NCBI RefSeq assembly: GCF_030433675.1
Contig: NZ_JAROCB010000005.1
Coordinates: 248,001 to 312,000, forward strand
Source: Leifsonia virtsii
GTDB lineage: Bacteria; Actinomycetota; Actinomycetes; Actinomycetales; Microbacteriaceae
Length of the DNA stretch: 64,000 nucleotides
Reading direction: 5' to 3'
Shown here: one piece after another, positions 1-10,544 of the stretch
Layout of the letters: every line of letters starts with the position of its first letter
Numbering within the stretch: the stretch's first letter is position 1
Notes under the pieces: generated by a model
What the model was told of the DNA's origin: nothing
The model's database searches: none
What the model saw: the letters and a program-made list of their open reading frames with translations, nothing else
Program-made: the position numbers and the translations under genes

Positions 1-212
1 TCGACGACGATCGAACGGTTCGCGGCGGGCGCCAGGGCGTCGCCGAGCATCGCCACTGTCGCCGGCGCCGCGATCGCGAGGGTCGCGCCGGGCCCGGCGA
101 ACTGGGCGAAGACAGGGGCGAGGCGTTCCGCGGTCAGTCCCGTGACGCGCTCGTAGAACGCGGCGAGACGGTCGACGTCGTCGGTGATGATGCGGATGGA
201 TGCGAACGGCAC
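1..212 (-). CDS. VOC (glyoxalase-fold) family protein, 3' end outside the window
   Basis: Only the N-terminal 70 residues are present; the gene runs off the left edge. The start is GTG at 212 (reads MPFASIRIITDDVDRLAAFYE), preceded by a GGAGG ribosome site 5 nt upstream. The pattern 'IITDDVDRLAAFYERVTG' is the first beta-alpha unit of the vicinal-oxygen-chelate fold, in which a bound metal activates small substrates or toxins; many VOC proteins instead bind drugs. It lies about 100 nt downstream of a WYL-domain regulator on the same strand, a common actinobacterial pairing that suggests co-transcription. The substrate cannot be inferred. Confidence 0.8.
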   Translation of the reverse strand, partial: MPFASIRIITDDVDRLAAFYERVTGLTAERLAPVFAQFAGPGATLAIAAPATVAMLGDALAPAANRSIVV

Positions 213-313
213 GGTGACCTCCGGGTGGTGGATGGATGCGGCCCGAGCGGACCGGCCCCATCAGCCTCCCCGGGGGTCGCGACAGCGTCCTGTCGGTGTT
301 TCGCCGAATCCAC

Positions 314-1015
314 TCACCGCGGGTCGTCGAGGATCGGCCGCAGCGTGCCGAACGGGATGTCGAGCTCCTCCCGCCGGAGGGTCCGCGCCGGGGGCCGCTC
401 ATCCGTCACCTCGATCGACACCACGCGGTCTCCCCGGAACGCGCGGACGCCGTCGCGCAGGCGGCACCAACCGATGAGGTACCAGTCGCCGCCCTTGCCG
501 ATCGAGCCGAGCGGCTCCACCTCGCGGTGGGTGAGCGCGCCGTCCCGGTCTCGGTAGGTCAGGCGGATGACCCGGTCGGCTCGCAGCGAGGCGGCGAACT
601 CGGGCACGACGGACCGCTCGTCGTCGGCCTCGAGCAGGTGGATGCGAGACGCGGTGGAGGCCGCCCGGCGCGCGTCCTCGTCCGGCATCACGGCGAGCAC
701 CTTGCGCTGCGCGGAGCCGGCCGCCTGCCGGAACGGGCCCCGGCGGAGGGTGCCGAGCCCGATCAGCACGGCGAGGGCCTCATCCGGGGTGAACCCCATC
801 GGCCCGAGCGTCGCCGCCGCGTCGATCGTGTAGCCGCCGGTGCGCCCCTGCTCCGCCCAGATCGGCACCCCGGCCTCCTGCAGCGAGCCCAGGTCGCGCT
901 CGATGGTGCGCACCGACACGTCGAAGCGCCCGGCGAGCCACCGGGCGCTTCGAGGGCGCGGCGCCGCCGCGCGAAGCTCCTCGACCAGGGCGTACAGGCG
1001 ATCGGTGCGGTTCAC
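314..1015 (-). CDS. YafY-type transcriptional regulator (HTH + WYL domain)
   Basis: 233 residues from the GTG at 1015 (VNRTDRLYALVEELR). An in-frame start at 1033 would add six residues, but family members begin at the 'RTDRLY' block. Residues 1-60 form a DeoR/HTH_11-like winged helix with recognition region 'RFDVSVRTIERDLGSLQEAG'. Residues from about 130 form a WYL domain, ending in 'GDWYLIGWCRLRDGVRAFRGDRV'. WYL domains sense small ligands or single-stranded nucleic acid. Length is normal for the family. The gene precedes the VOC gene on the same strand and probably controls it and itself. Confidence 0.9.
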   Translation of the reverse strand: MNRTDRLYALVEELRAAAPRPRSARWLAGRFDVSVRTIERDLGSLQEAGVPIWAEQGRTGGYTIDAAATLGPMGFTPDEALAVLIGLGTLRRGPFRQAAGSAQRKVLAVMPDEDARRAASTASRIHLLEADDERSVVPEFAASLRADRVIRLTYRDRDGALTHREVEPLGSIGKGGDWYLIGWCRLRDGVRAFRGDRVVSIEVTDERPPARTLRREELDIPFGTLRPILDDPR

Positions 1016-1052
1016 ACAGCGATCATCCCGCACACCCCGGCGAGGACGCGCC

Positions 1053-2224
1053 TCACGCGGTGACCGACCGCCGCTTGTTGTACACGTCGAACGCGACGGC
1101 CGCGAGCAGCACCAGGCCCTTGATGAGGAGCTGGTAGTCGCTGTCGATGCCGAGGATGGACATGCCGTTGTTCAGCACGCCGATGATCAGACCACCGATG
1201 ATCGCGCCAGGGACCGTTCCGATGCCGCCGGTGACCGCCGCGCCTCCGATGAAGACGGCGGAGATCGCATCCAGCTCGAACCCGTTTCCTGCGCTCGGGC
1301 TCGCCAGGTTGAGGCCGGCGGTGAACACCAGGCCCGCGACCGCCGAGAGCACGCCCATGTTGACGAACAGCAGGAACGTGACGCGCTTGGTCTTGACGCC
1401 CGATAGCGCGGCCGCGGCGAGGTTGCCGCCGATGGCGTAGATGTGCCGGCCGAACACCGAGCGGTTCATGATCGCCGAGTAGCCGACCACCAGCACCGCC
1501 AGGATGATGAGCACGATCGGCGTGCCGTTGTAGCTGGCGAGCAGCACCGTGATGATGAGCACGAGCAGCACCAGGAACGCGAGCTTGACCAGGAACCACC
1601 ACAGCGGCTCGTCCTCGAGGTCGTACTTGCGGCGCACCGCCCGCTGGCGGAGAGCGTTTCCGACGATCGCGATGCTGGCGAGCAGGCCGAGGATCATCGT
1701 CAGCGGCTCGTAGCCGGTCGTCCCGAAGGCCGGGAGGAAGCCGGAGCCGATCGCGCGGAACTCCTTCGGGAAGAACGAGATCTGCTGGTTGCCGAGCGCG
1801 ATCTGGGCTGCACCGCGGAACGCCAGCATGCCCGCCAGTGTCACGATGAACGCGGGGATGCCGAAGTACGCGATCCAGAACCCCTGCCAGGCGCCGACGA
1901 GCGCGCCCAGAATCAGGCAGAACAGCACGGCGAGCGGCCACGGCAGGTGCCATTGCGAGATGAACACACCGGCCATGGCGCCGATGAACGCCACCACGCT
2001 GCCCACCGACAGGTCGATGTGGCCCGCGATGATGACCATCACCATGCCGATCGCGAGGATCAGGATGTAGCTGTTCTGCACGATCAGGTTCGACACGTTG
2101 ATCGGCGCCAGCGTGATGCCGCCCGTGGCGATCTGGAAGAACACCACGATCGCGATCAGGGTGATGAACAGGCCGACCTGGCGCAGCTGCCCGGTGAGGT
2201 AGTTCAGGGCTTTGGTGAGCGATT

Positions 2225-2228
<4 letters not shown>
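1053..2228 (-). CDS. mmsB: CUT2 multiple-monosaccharide ABC transporter permease (MmsB/GguB type)
   Basis: 391 residues from the ATG at 2228, which overlaps the stop of the upstream ATPase gene by 4 nt (ATGA). Start: [20 protein letters not shown]. It is a polytopic membrane protein with about ten hydrophobic segments and the BPD_transp_2 signature region '[20 protein letters not shown]' (residues about 65-85), as in xylose, ribose and ChvE-linked permeases. It forms the channel with the adjacent ATPase and the ChvE-like binding protein. Last gene of the three-gene minus-strand operon chvE-mmsA-mmsB. Specificity is probably pentoses and hexoses such as xylose, glucose, galactose or arabinose (family knowledge, not tested). 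Confidence 0.93.
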
Positions 2229-3769
<1,541 letters not shown>

Positions 3770-3792
3770 GGTCTCCCTTGCTTCGCGAATGA

Positions 3793-3829
3793 GGTCCGGG
3801 CGGGCGCGTCGCGCGCGCCCGCCCGGACC
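3793..3829 (-). terminator. Hairpin between binding-protein and ATPase genes
   Basis: Perfect 15-bp inverted repeat (3793-3807 with 3815-3829, 7-nt loop), almost all G+C and with no T-run. It sits 13 nt after the chvE stop and 24 nt before the mmsA start. It probably stabilises the chvE 3' end or attenuates transcription so that binding protein exceeds transporter. Confidence 0.7.
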
Positions 3830-3841
3830 GTGCGGCCGGTG

Positions 3842-4963
3842 CTACTGCAGTTCGGATTCCTTGTAGTAGCCGCTGTCGACGAGGACCTCCTTGTAGTTGT
3901 CCTTCGTGACGACGACCGGCTGGAACAGGTAGCTCGGGACGACCTTGACCTTGTTGTCGTAGCTCTTGGTGTCGTTGACCTCCGGCTTCTTGCCCGTCAG
4001 CAGGTCGTTCGCCATCTTGGCGGCCTCGTTGGCGAGCTTGCGGGTGTCCTTGTAGATCGTCGAGTACTGCGTGCCGGCGATGATCTGCTTGACGCTGGCG
4101 ACCTCGGCGTCCTGACCGGTGATGATCGGGATCTGCTTGCCGCCCTGACCGTAGCCTGCGCCTTCGAGCGCGCTCAGGATGCCGTCGGACAGGCCGTCGT
4201 AGGGCGAGAGCACGCCCTGGACCGTGGCGCCCGTGGAGTACGACTTGGCGATCAGGTCCTGCATGCGGGCCTTGGCCGTCGCCGGGTCCCAGCGCAGGAT
4301 GGCGACCTGGTTGAAGTTCGTCTGGCCGCTCTTGACGACCAGCGTGCCGTCGGCGATGTACGGCTTCAGGGTGTCCATCGCGCCGTTGTAGAAGAACGTG
4401 GCGTTGTTGTCGTCGGGGCTTCCGGCGAACACCTCGATGTTGAACGGGCCCTTCTGGCCGGTCTTCTTGCCGTCCTTGTCGAGCACGCCCAGGCCGGTGA
4501 GGAGCGAGTTGGCCTGGTAGACGCCGACCTTGTAGTTGTCGAACGAGACGTAGTAGTCGACGTTCTTGTCGCCGGTGAGGAGGCGGTCGTACGAGATGAC
4601 CTTGATGCCCGCCTTGGCGGCGGCGTCGAGCTGGTCGGTCAGCGATCCACCGTCGATGGACGCGACGATGAGCACCTTCGCGCCCTTCGTGATCATCGTG
4701 TTGACCTGCTGCACCTGGGTCGGGATGTCGTTGTTGGCGTACTCGAGGTCGACCTTGTAGCCGTTCTTCTCGAGGTCCGACTTGACCGCATTGCCGTCCG
4801 CGATCCAGCGCTCGGACACCTTGGTCGGCATGGCGACGCCGACGAGGGCGCCCTTGTTGTCGGTGGTGGAGGAGTTGTCCCCTCCGCGGCCGCCGGAGCA
4901 TGCGGCGAGTGCGACCGCGACGCCGAGTGCCGCGGCGGCGAGTGCGACTTTCCTGAACTTCAC
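3842..4963 (-). CDS. chvE: Multiple-monosaccharide-binding lipoprotein (ChvE type)
   Basis: 373 residues from a GTG start at 4963 (ribosome site AAGGGA 7 nt upstream). Lipoprotein signal with lipobox LAAC at residues 19-22, then a Ser/Gly linker. The mature part is a periplasmic-binding-protein-like I fold: '[18 protein letters not shown]' and '[34 protein letters not shown]' are characteristic of ChvE/XylF. Length matches the family. First gene of the importer operon, opposite a LacI regulator across a 308-nt gap holding a LacI-type operator. It captures monosaccharides outside the membrane. Confidence 0.94.
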   Translation of the reverse strand: MKFRKVALAAAALGVAVALAACSGGRGGDNSSTTDNKGALVGVAMPTKVSERWIADGNAVKSDLEKNGYKVDLEYANNDIPTQVQQVNTMITKGAKVLIVASIDGGSLTDQLDAAAKAGIKVISYDRLLTGDKNVDYYVSFDNYKVGVYQANSLLTGLGVLDKDGKKTGQKGPFNIEVFAGSPDDNNATFFYNGAMDTLKPYIADGTLVVKSGQTNFNQVAILRWDPATAKARMQDLIAKSYSTGATVQGVLSPYDGLSDGILSALEGAGYGQGGKQIPIITGQDAEVASVKQIIAGTQYSTIYKDTRKLANEAAKMANDLLTGKKPEVNDTKSYDNKVKVVPSYLFQPVVVTKDNYKEVLVDSGYYKESELQ

Positions 4964-5271
4964 TGTGATTCCCTTCGAGCGGTGAGGCGACCGGTGCGCC
5001 CGATGCGCAGGGGTTCGCCGGGCTCGGAACTGTCACGCGCCCGTCGGCCAGCGTGCGACGGGGTGACGCAGGTGCGACCGCGGCTGTGCGATCGGGGTGC
5101 TGACATCGGCGACTCCCTCGTCGTATGCTGGGCCGTACGCGATATATGTGACCGGTCCCAGAACGGGTTAGACGTTATGACCCCGACCCCGGATCAGTCA
5201 AGTGCTTCGGCCAAATATGATGAGCGAAATCGCGCGGCACTGTCGCCGAACCCCACGACGGAACAGGACGT
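4964..5271. promoter_or_regulatory. Divergent promoter region of chvE operon and lacI
   Basis: 308 nt without a gene. It must hold the promoters of both transcription units. The only clear signal is the palindrome at 5147-5160, listed separately. I see no other repeat or RNA here. Confidence 0.7.
5147..5160. promoter_or_regulatory. LacI-type operator
   Basis: TGTGACCGGTCCCA, one base from a perfect 14-bp palindrome, with the central GACCGGTC fully symmetric. It fits the LacI-family pattern TGNNANCGNTNNCA. It is the probable binding site of the LacI protein encoded at 5272. Confidence 0.7.
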
Positions 5272-6303
5272 ATGGAAGAACCGGGACCCGGCGAGAAGCG
5301 CGCGCTCTCCATCCGGGACATCGCCCGGCTGGCCGGCGTCTCGCGTCAGACGGTGTCGCGGGTGCTCAACGGCGAGCGGTACATCAAGCCGTCCACCGAG
5401 GCCCAGGTGCGCAAGGTCATCGAGGAGCACTCCTGGCGTCCGAACAGCGCGGCGCGGGCCCTCGCGACCGCCCGCTCGCGGACCGTCGGGCTGCTCGTGT
5501 CGGCCCGGTCCCACTACGGCCCGTTCAGTGCTGCCACGGCGATCGACGAGGCGGCGAGGAACCGCGGGTACGCCATCCTGACCGCCACCCTCGCCCGGGA
5601 GGACGACGAGAGCATCAGCGCGGCGCTCGACGCCTTCGTGGCGCAGGGCGTGGAGGGCGTCGTGGTGATCGCGCCGCAGCAGCGGGCGCACGAGGCGCTG
5701 CAGCGCGTGACGTTCAAGGTGCCGCTGGTGAGCCTGCACTGGAAGAGCGCGGGCGACGACCGCGTGGCCGCCTTCGACCAGCTCGCCGGGGCCCGGCTCG
5801 CCACCCGGCACCTCATCGAGCTCGGCCACACGCGCATCCGGCACCTGGCCGGCCCCCAGGACTGGAGCGAGGCGGAGGACAGGATGAACGGCTTCCTCGC
5901 CGAGCTCAACGACCACGATCTGCCCGTGACGGCGCCGATCCTGGGCGACTGGACGGCCGACCTGGGCTACGAGGTCGGCCTCAAGATCTTGCACTTCCCT
6001 GACTTCACGGCGATCTTCGCCTCGAACGATCAGATGGCGCTCGGCCTCATGCACGCCGCGGCGGACTTGGGTGTCGCGGTGCCGGAGCAGCTCAGCATCG
6101 TCGGCTTCGACGACATCCCGGAGGCGAAGCACTACTCGCCGCCGCTCACCACGGTCCGTCAGGACTTCGGCTGGCTCGGTGCCCGCGCGATCGCGGTGCT
6201 GCTGGCACAGATCGAGGGCGAGGACACCGGGCCGCCGGCGGAGTTCCCGGTGCCGCAGCTCATCGTGCGCGCGAGCACGGCGCCGCCGCCTCCCGGCCGC
6301 TGA
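5272..6303 (+). CDS. LacI-family regulator of the ChvE-type importer
   Basis: 343 residues from the ATG at 5272 (AGGA site upstream). Residues about 12-65 carry the LacI HTH and hinge: 'SIRDIARLAGVSRQTVSRVLNGE' followed by 'NSAARALATARSRTVGLLV'. The rest is the sugar-binding PBP-I-like core with 'AIFASNDQMALGLMHAAADLG' and 'PEQLSIVGFDDIPEAKHYSPPLTTV'. It is divergent from chvE-mmsA-mmsB. It very likely represses that operon and itself through the 5147-5160 palindrome until the sugar binds. Confidence 0.93.
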   Translation: MEEPGPGEKRALSIRDIARLAGVSRQTVSRVLNGERYIKPSTEAQVRKVIEEHSWRPNSAARALATARSRTVGLLVSARSHYGPFSAATAIDEAARNRGYAILTATLAREDDESISAALDAFVAQGVEGVVVIAPQQRAHEALQRVTFKVPLVSLHWKSAGDDRVAAFDQLAGARLATRHLIELGHTRIRHLAGPQDWSEAEDRMNGFLAELNDHDLPVTAPILGDWTADLGYEVGLKILHFPDFTAIFASNDQMALGLMHAAADLGVAVPEQLSIVGFDDIPEAKHYSPPLTTVRQDFGWLGARAIAVLLAQIEGEDTGPPAEFPVPQLIVRASTAPPPPGR

Positions 6304-6321
6304 CCCGCCGCCTCGCCGCAT

Positions 6322-6374
6322 ATTCGTGCCGAATGTGCGCTATTGCGCCGCGAAAGCGCACATTCGGCACGAAT
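6322..6374. repeat. Triple-palindrome intergenic element, copy 1
   Basis: 53 bp made of 13-bp units starting at 6322, 6342 and 6362 (exact 20-bp period). The outer units are ATTCGTGCCGAAT and ATTCGGCACGAAT; the middle unit is degenerate (ATTGCGCCGCGAA). The 7-bp spacers are GTGCGCT and AGCGCAC, so the whole forms a perfect 20-bp inverted repeat (6322-6341 with 6355-6374). It lies between the convergent lacI and mraY genes and could end both transcripts. Related copies are at 18463 and 48611. Confidence 0.85.
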
Positions 6375-6383
6375 GGCGTGGCG

Positions 6384-7490
6384 TCAGGCGAGCCACTCGA
6401 GGTAGAAGGCGCCGAGGCCGACGGCGACGAGGATGCCGGCGACGATCCAGAGGCGCACCACGATCGTCACCTCACGCCAGTTCATCAGCTCGAAGGTGTG
6501 GTGGATGGGCGTCATCAGGAAGAGCCGCTTGCCACCGGTGGCCTTGAAGTAGGCGCGCTGGACGATGACCGACCCGGCCTCGATGACGAACAGTCCGCCG
6601 ATCAGGAGCAGCAGCAACTCGGTGCGCGTCTCGATGGCGAGCGCGCACAGCGCGCCGCCGAGACCGAGCGCGCCGGTGTCGCCCATGATGATCTTCGCGG
6701 GGTTGGTGTTCCACCACAGGAAGCCGACGAGAGCGCCGCAGATCGCGGCCGCGACGATCGCCAGCGACAGCGGGTCGGCCGTGGCGTAGCACTGGGCGAC
6801 GTTGTCCGGGTGCAGCCTGCCGCCCGCACACGCCTGGCTGAACTGCCAGAAGCCGATGAACACGTACGCGCCGAGCGAGAGGATGGAGGCGCCGGTGGCG
6901 AGCCCGTCCAGCCCGTCCGCGAGGTTCACGCCGTTGGTGGCCGCCGCGGCGAGCACGTTGACCCACAGGATGTAGAGCACGACGCCGATGGCCGGGATGG
7001 CGGTGGCGAAACGCGCGAGATCCAGCGCCGGGATGTCTCGGATCGCCGAAATCGCCGTGGAGGCCGGCGTCAGCCCGTTCGTGGCCGGGAGCTGCACCGC
7101 CAGGATCGCGTACACCGTTCCGACGGCCAGCTGCCCGGCGATCTTCGACCAGCCGCCGAGGCCCAGGCTGCGCTGGTTGCGCACCTTCAGGAAGTCGTCC
7201 ACGAAGCCGACGGCGGCCATCCCGACCAGCATCAGCAGCACGAGCAGCGACGACGGCGTGATGCCGTCCCCGCCGTTCAGCAGCGCGGCGACGAAGAAGC
7301 CGAACAGCGTCGCCAGGATGAATACGATGCCGCCCATGGTCGGCGTCCCGCGCTTGACGTGGTGCGACTGCGGGCCGTCCTCGCGGATGTACTGGCCGAG
7401 CTCCAGCCTCCGGAACAGACGGATGAAGGCCGGGGTCAGCAGGAGCGAGAAGAGCAGCGACAGGCTGGCGGCGGTCAGAAGGGTCCCCAC
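6384..7490 (-). CDS. mraY: Phospho-MurNAc-pentapeptide transferase (MraY), solitary copy
   Basis: 368 residues from the GTG at 7490. About ten transmembrane segments and most MraY landmarks: 'TPTMGG' (50-54), the DDxxK motif 'VDDFLKV' (97-103), '[15 protein letters not shown]' (186-200), '[19 protein letters not shown]' (261-279) and 'TPIHHTFEL' (327-335). MraY transfers phospho-MurNAc-pentapeptide to undecaprenyl phosphate to make lipid I. Two oddities: no murein genes lie nearby, although mraY normally sits in the dcw cluster, and the usual HHH loop motif reads HHT here. It is therefore probably a second, divergent copy rather than the housekeeping enzyme (inference). Confidence 0.88.
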   Translation of the reverse strand: MGTLLTAASLSLLFSLLLTPAFIRLFRRLELGQYIREDGPQSHHVKRGTPTMGGIVFILATLFGFFVAALLNGGDGITPSSLLVLLMLVGMAAVGFVDDFLKVRNQRSLGLGGWSKIAGQLAVGTVYAILAVQLPATNGLTPASTAISAIRDIPALDLARFATAIPAIGVVLYILWVNVLAAAATNGVNLADGLDGLATGASILSLGAYVFIGFWQFSQACAGGRLHPDNVAQCYATADPLSLAIVAAAICGALVGFLWWNTNPAKIIMGDTGALGLGGALCALAIETRTELLLLLIGGLFVIEAGSVIVQRAYFKATGGKRLFLMTPIHHTFELMNWREVTIVVRLWIVAGILVAVGLGAFYLEWLA

Positions 7491-7544
7491 CCCGTCATCC
7501 TGCCAGGTCGCCGGAGGGCCCGCAGACTCACCGGGCCGCTGTGC

Positions 7545-8243
7545 TCACCAGGCCACGGTGTCCCCGTTCCGGTCCAGGTAGGCGAGTCCGGCGACTCCCC
7601 GCCGGCGGTCGATCGTGTTGAGCAGTGCGGGCACGCTCTCGTCGATGGTCAGCGGCGCGCCGGGGCCGCCCATCCCGGTCTGCACCCAGCCGGGCGCGAG
7701 CAGCAGGAGCGAGCGCGCGTCGTCGGCGTGACGGGCCGCATAGCTGCGGAACAGCTGGTTGAGGGCCGCCTTCGACGCCCGGTAGACCTCGAATCCGCCG
7801 CTGGTGTTGTTCGCGACGCTGCCCTGCCCCGACGACATCACGGCGATGGTTCCGGCGGGGTCGACGAGGTCCTGGAGCGCCTCCACGGTCCGCATGACGC
7901 CGAGCACGTTGGTCCTCATCACGGTGTCGAAGTCGTCGTCGGACGTCTCGGCCCCGGCCTGCCAGCGGGGAGCGAGGGAGACGCCGGCGACGACGAAGAG
8001 CAGGTCGAAGCGCCGTCCGTCGAGGCGGGCCCGCAGCGCGGCGATCTGCGCGGGGTCGGTGAGGTCGAGTCGTTCGGTCTCGACGCCCGTCGGCGGTTCG
8101 GAGTCCGGGTTCCGCACGGTGCCGACGACGCGCGCGCCGCGGTCCGCGTACGCCTCGGCGATGGCGCGACCGAGCCCGCGGGAGGCTCCGACGATCAGCA
8201 CGTCGCGGATGGGGGAGGGGGTGGGTGTCTCTTCGTCGCTCAT
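7545..8243 (-). CDS. SDR-family NAD(P)-dependent oxidoreductase
   Basis: 232 residues from the ATG at 8243. Rossmann-fold classical SDR: nucleotide-binding 'VLIVGASRGLGRAIAEAY' (residues about 14-31), then the catalytic Ser of 'VMSSGQGS' and the Y-x3-K of 'YRASKAALNQ'. Length is normal. Divergent from a TetR gene with an 85-nt gap containing a palindrome, so it is probably the target of that regulator. Substrate unknown. Confidence 0.9.
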   Translation of the reverse strand: MSDEETPTPSPIRDVLIVGASRGLGRAIAEAYADRGARVVGTVRNPDSEPPTGVETERLDLTDPAQIAALRARLDGRRFDLLFVVAGVSLAPRWQAGAETSDDDFDTVMRTNVLGVMRTVEALQDLVDPAGTIAVMSSGQGSVANNTSGGFEVYRASKAALNQLFRSYAARHADDARSLLLLAPGWVQTGMGGPGAPLTIDESVPALLNTIDRRRGVAGLAYLDRNGDTVAW

Positions 8244-8282
8244 GAGTCCAGCCTTCCTGCGGCGAGCACTCGCTCACCACAC

Positions 8283-8311
8283 GTTGAGTGACGATACCAC
8301 TCTCGCTCAAC
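8283..8311. promoter_or_regulatory. TetR-type operator candidate
   Basis: Imperfect palindrome in the SDR/TetR divergent gap. The outer arms GTTGAGTGA and CTCGCTCAAC-type halves match at 8 of 9 positions. A TAGAGT -10-like box at 8317-8322 lies 6 nt before the tetR ATG, suggesting a leaderless transcript. Confidence 0.55.
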
Positions 8312-8328
8312 AGATGTAGAGTGAATCC

Positions 8329-8865
8329 ATGACGGCGGCGAGTTCACGCGCGGAGCGCAGGGCGGCGACGGCCGCGAAGATCCTGGGGGCGGCGCGGGCC
8401 GAGTTCGGCGAGCAGGGCGAGGACGGCGCCACGATCCGCGGCATCGCGCGGCGCGCGGGGGTCGACCCGTCGCTCGTGCTGCAGCACTACGGCACCAAGC
8501 AGGCGCTCTTCGCGCTGGCCGTCCGTCCGGCGACCGACCTCGATGCCGAGGACGTGCCCGCCCATCTGACCGAGGTGCTGGCGGCGCGGCTGCACGACCT
8601 CCCGCCGGCCACGCGCGCCCTGATGCGCTCGATGCTCACCTCGCCGGAGGCGGCGGCGGTCATGCGCGACTACTTGCAGGAGCGCACGGAGAACCTGGCG
8701 AAGACCCTGACCGGCGAGGATGCGGAGGCGCGGGCCGCAATGGTCGTCGCCGGCATCCTGGGCATCACCATCGCGCGGCACTTCCTCGAGCTTCCGCCCC
8801 TGGCCGACCTCGACGAGGCGGCATCCGCGCGCCTGCTGGAGGGCTGGCTCGCGACCCTGCGCTGA
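8329..8865 (+). CDS. TetR-family regulator
   Basis: 178 residues from the ATG at 8329. N-terminal TetR HTH: 'AAKILGAARAEFGEQGEDGATIRGIARRAGVDPSLVLQHYGTK' region (residues about 13-58), written here only in part. A C-terminal helical domain of the TetR_C_17-like type follows, with 'LMRSMLTSPEAAAVMRDYL'. It is divergent from the SDR gene and presumably represses it through the palindrome at 8283-8311. Ligand unknown. Confidence 0.9.
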   Translation: MTAASSRAERRAATAAKILGAARAEFGEQGEDGATIRGIARRAGVDPSLVLQHYGTKQALFALAVRPATDLDAEDVPAHLTEVLAARLHDLPPATRALMRSMLTSPEAAAVMRDYLQERTENLAKTLTGEDAEARAAMVVAGILGITIARHFLELPPLADLDEAASARLLEGWLATLR

Positions 8866-8879
8866 GCCCACGCGCGACT

Positions 8880-8937
8880 GCGGCCGTTCGGAACGTCCGC
8901 CCCGGGTCGAGCGGGCGCAGACGTTCCGAACGGCCGC
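8880..8937. repeat. Long inverted repeat (18-bp perfect arms)
   Basis: The arm at 8880-8897 pairs perfectly with 8920-8937; the 22-nt loop has a further CGCCC/GGGCG pairing. It lies 14 nt after the tetR stop and just before the convergent stop of the DHA2 transporter (8944). Most likely a bidirectional terminator without a T-run. Confidence 0.75.
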
Positions 8938-8943
8938 GGTCGG

Positions 8944-10473
8944 TCAGTGCGCGACGACCGGTTCCGGCGCGTCGGCCGGCGAGTCGGCGCCGCCGGCGGG
9001 CGCGGCCGCGAGCGTGGCGGAGCGGCGGCGGTAGAGGAACGCGGTCAGCACGGCGCCGAAGGCGAAGAACGCCGCGCCCCACCAGTACGCCGTGGCGTAG
9101 CTGTGCACGGCCGCCTCGGCCGCGACCTGCGGGGTCGGCGGGAGGTGCGACGCGAGGTAGTCGGCGGCCGCGGTCGCGGCGAGCGTGTTGAGCAGCGCGG
9201 TGCCGATCGAGCCGCCGACCTGCTGGCTGGTGTTGACCATGGCCGAGGCGACTCCCGCGTAGTGGCGGTCGACGCCGAGGGTCGCGGTCTGGATCGCCGC
9301 CGGCATCGTCGAGCCCATGCCGAAGCCGAGGATCATCAGGGGCGGCAGGAGGTCGGCCGCGTAGTTCGCGGTGACGCCGAGGTGCGTCAGGTAGACCATG
9401 CCGCTCGCGGCGATCGTCATGCCGATCGGCACCATGACCTTCGGGCCGAAGCGCGGGACGAAGATGTTGGTCGACAGCTGAGCCGCGAGCACCAGCATCA
9501 CGATCATCGGCAGGAAGCCGAGTCCGGTCTGGATGGGCGTGAACTTCAGCGTCGCCTGCAGGTAGTAGGTGACGAACAGGAAGATGCCGAACATCCCGGC
9601 GCCCGCGATCAGGATCGCGCTGTACGACGCCGCCCGGTTGCGGTGAAGGATGATGGGGAGCGGCAGCAGCGGGTGCTCCGCCTTGCGCTGCCACAGCACG
9701 AAGGCGACCAGGAGCACGCCCGAGGCGGCGAGGAAGCCCCACGAGGCCGGTGAGTCCCAGCCGTCGGACTCCGCGTTGGAGAAGCCGTACACGAGCGAGA
9801 ACAGGGCGGCGGAGACCAGGATGGTGCCGGGTACGTCGAGCTTCGGCCGCGGTCCGACGCGCGGCACGGAGGTGACGAACACGACCGCTCCCGCGATGGC
9901 GACGATCGCGATGACGACGTTGATGTAGAGGTTCCAGCGCCAGTCGAGCTGCTCGGTGAGCACGCCGCCGAGCAGCAGGCCGACCGCGCCGCCCGCACCG
10001 GCGATGGCGCCGAAGATGCCGAACGCGCGGGCGCGCTCCTTCGGCACGGTGAAGGTCGTGGTCAGCACGGCGAGGGCGGTCGGGGCGAGCAGCGCGCCGA
10101 ACGCGCCCTGCAGCGCACGCGCTCCGACCAGCAGGCCGAAGGTGCTCGCCGCGCCGCCGAGCGCCGAGGCGCCCGCGAAGCCGATGAGGCCGATGATGAA
10201 GGCGCGCTTGCGGCCGATGAGGTCGGAGAGGCGGCCGCCGAACAGCAGGAGGCTGCCGAACGCGAGCGAGTAGGCGGTCACGATCCACTGGCGGTCGGCG
10301 TCGCTGAAGCCGAGGTCGGCCTGCGCGGAAGGCAGCGCGATGTTCACGACGGTCGAGTCGAGCACGACCATCAGCTGCGCCAGCGCGACGGTGACGAGCG
10401 TCCACCAGCGGCGGGTGGAGGCGGCCGGCTGCCCGGGTGAGGCCGGCGGGAGGGTGGGGGAAGTCTGCGACAT
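8944..10473 (-). CDS. MFS drug efflux transporter, DHA2 (14-TMS) family
   Basis: 509 residues from the ATG at 10473 (MSQTSPTLPPASPG). A TATGCT -10 box 7 nt before that ATG suggests a leaderless message, so I prefer it over the ATG at 10485. DHA2/EmrB-QacA landmarks: 'ALAQLMVVLDSTVVNIALPSA' in TM1 (motif D1), 'GGRLSDLIGRKRAFI' (motif A) and about 14 hydrophobic spans. A proton-driven exporter of drugs or toxic metabolites. Divergent from a TetR gene 71 nt away that probably controls it. Confidence 0.92.
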   Translation of the reverse strand: MSQTSPTLPPASPGQPAASTRRWWTLVTVALAQLMVVLDSTVVNIALPSAQADLGFSDADRQWIVTAYSLAFGSLLLFGGRLSDLIGRKRAFIIGLIGFAGASALGGAASTFGLLVGARALQGAFGALLAPTALAVLTTTFTVPKERARAFGIFGAIAGAGGAVGLLLGGVLTEQLDWRWNLYINVVIAIVAIAGAVVFVTSVPRVGPRPKLDVPGTILVSAALFSLVYGFSNAESDGWDSPASWGFLAASGVLLVAFVLWQRKAEHPLLPLPIILHRNRAASYSAILIAGAGMFGIFLFVTYYLQATLKFTPIQTGLGFLPMIVMLVLAAQLSTNIFVPRFGPKVMVPIGMTIAASGMVYLTHLGVTANYAADLLPPLMILGFGMGSTMPAAIQTATLGVDRHYAGVASAMVNTSQQVGGSIGTALLNTLAATAAADYLASHLPPTPQVAAEAAVHSYATAYWWGAAFFAFGAVLTAFLYRRRSATLAAAPAGGADSPADAPEPVVAH

Positions 10474-10544
10474 GCGGGCCAGCATATACGAAACTGTCGA
10501 GTTCCGGATCTCTTTTGTTCAGAAATTCATCTAGACTGTCCGCA

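Noticed and set aside
10437-10544. Upstream start of the efflux-pump TetR gene
   Set aside because: The extra 36 residues are translated promoter sequence shared with the divergent gene and lack TetR similarity.
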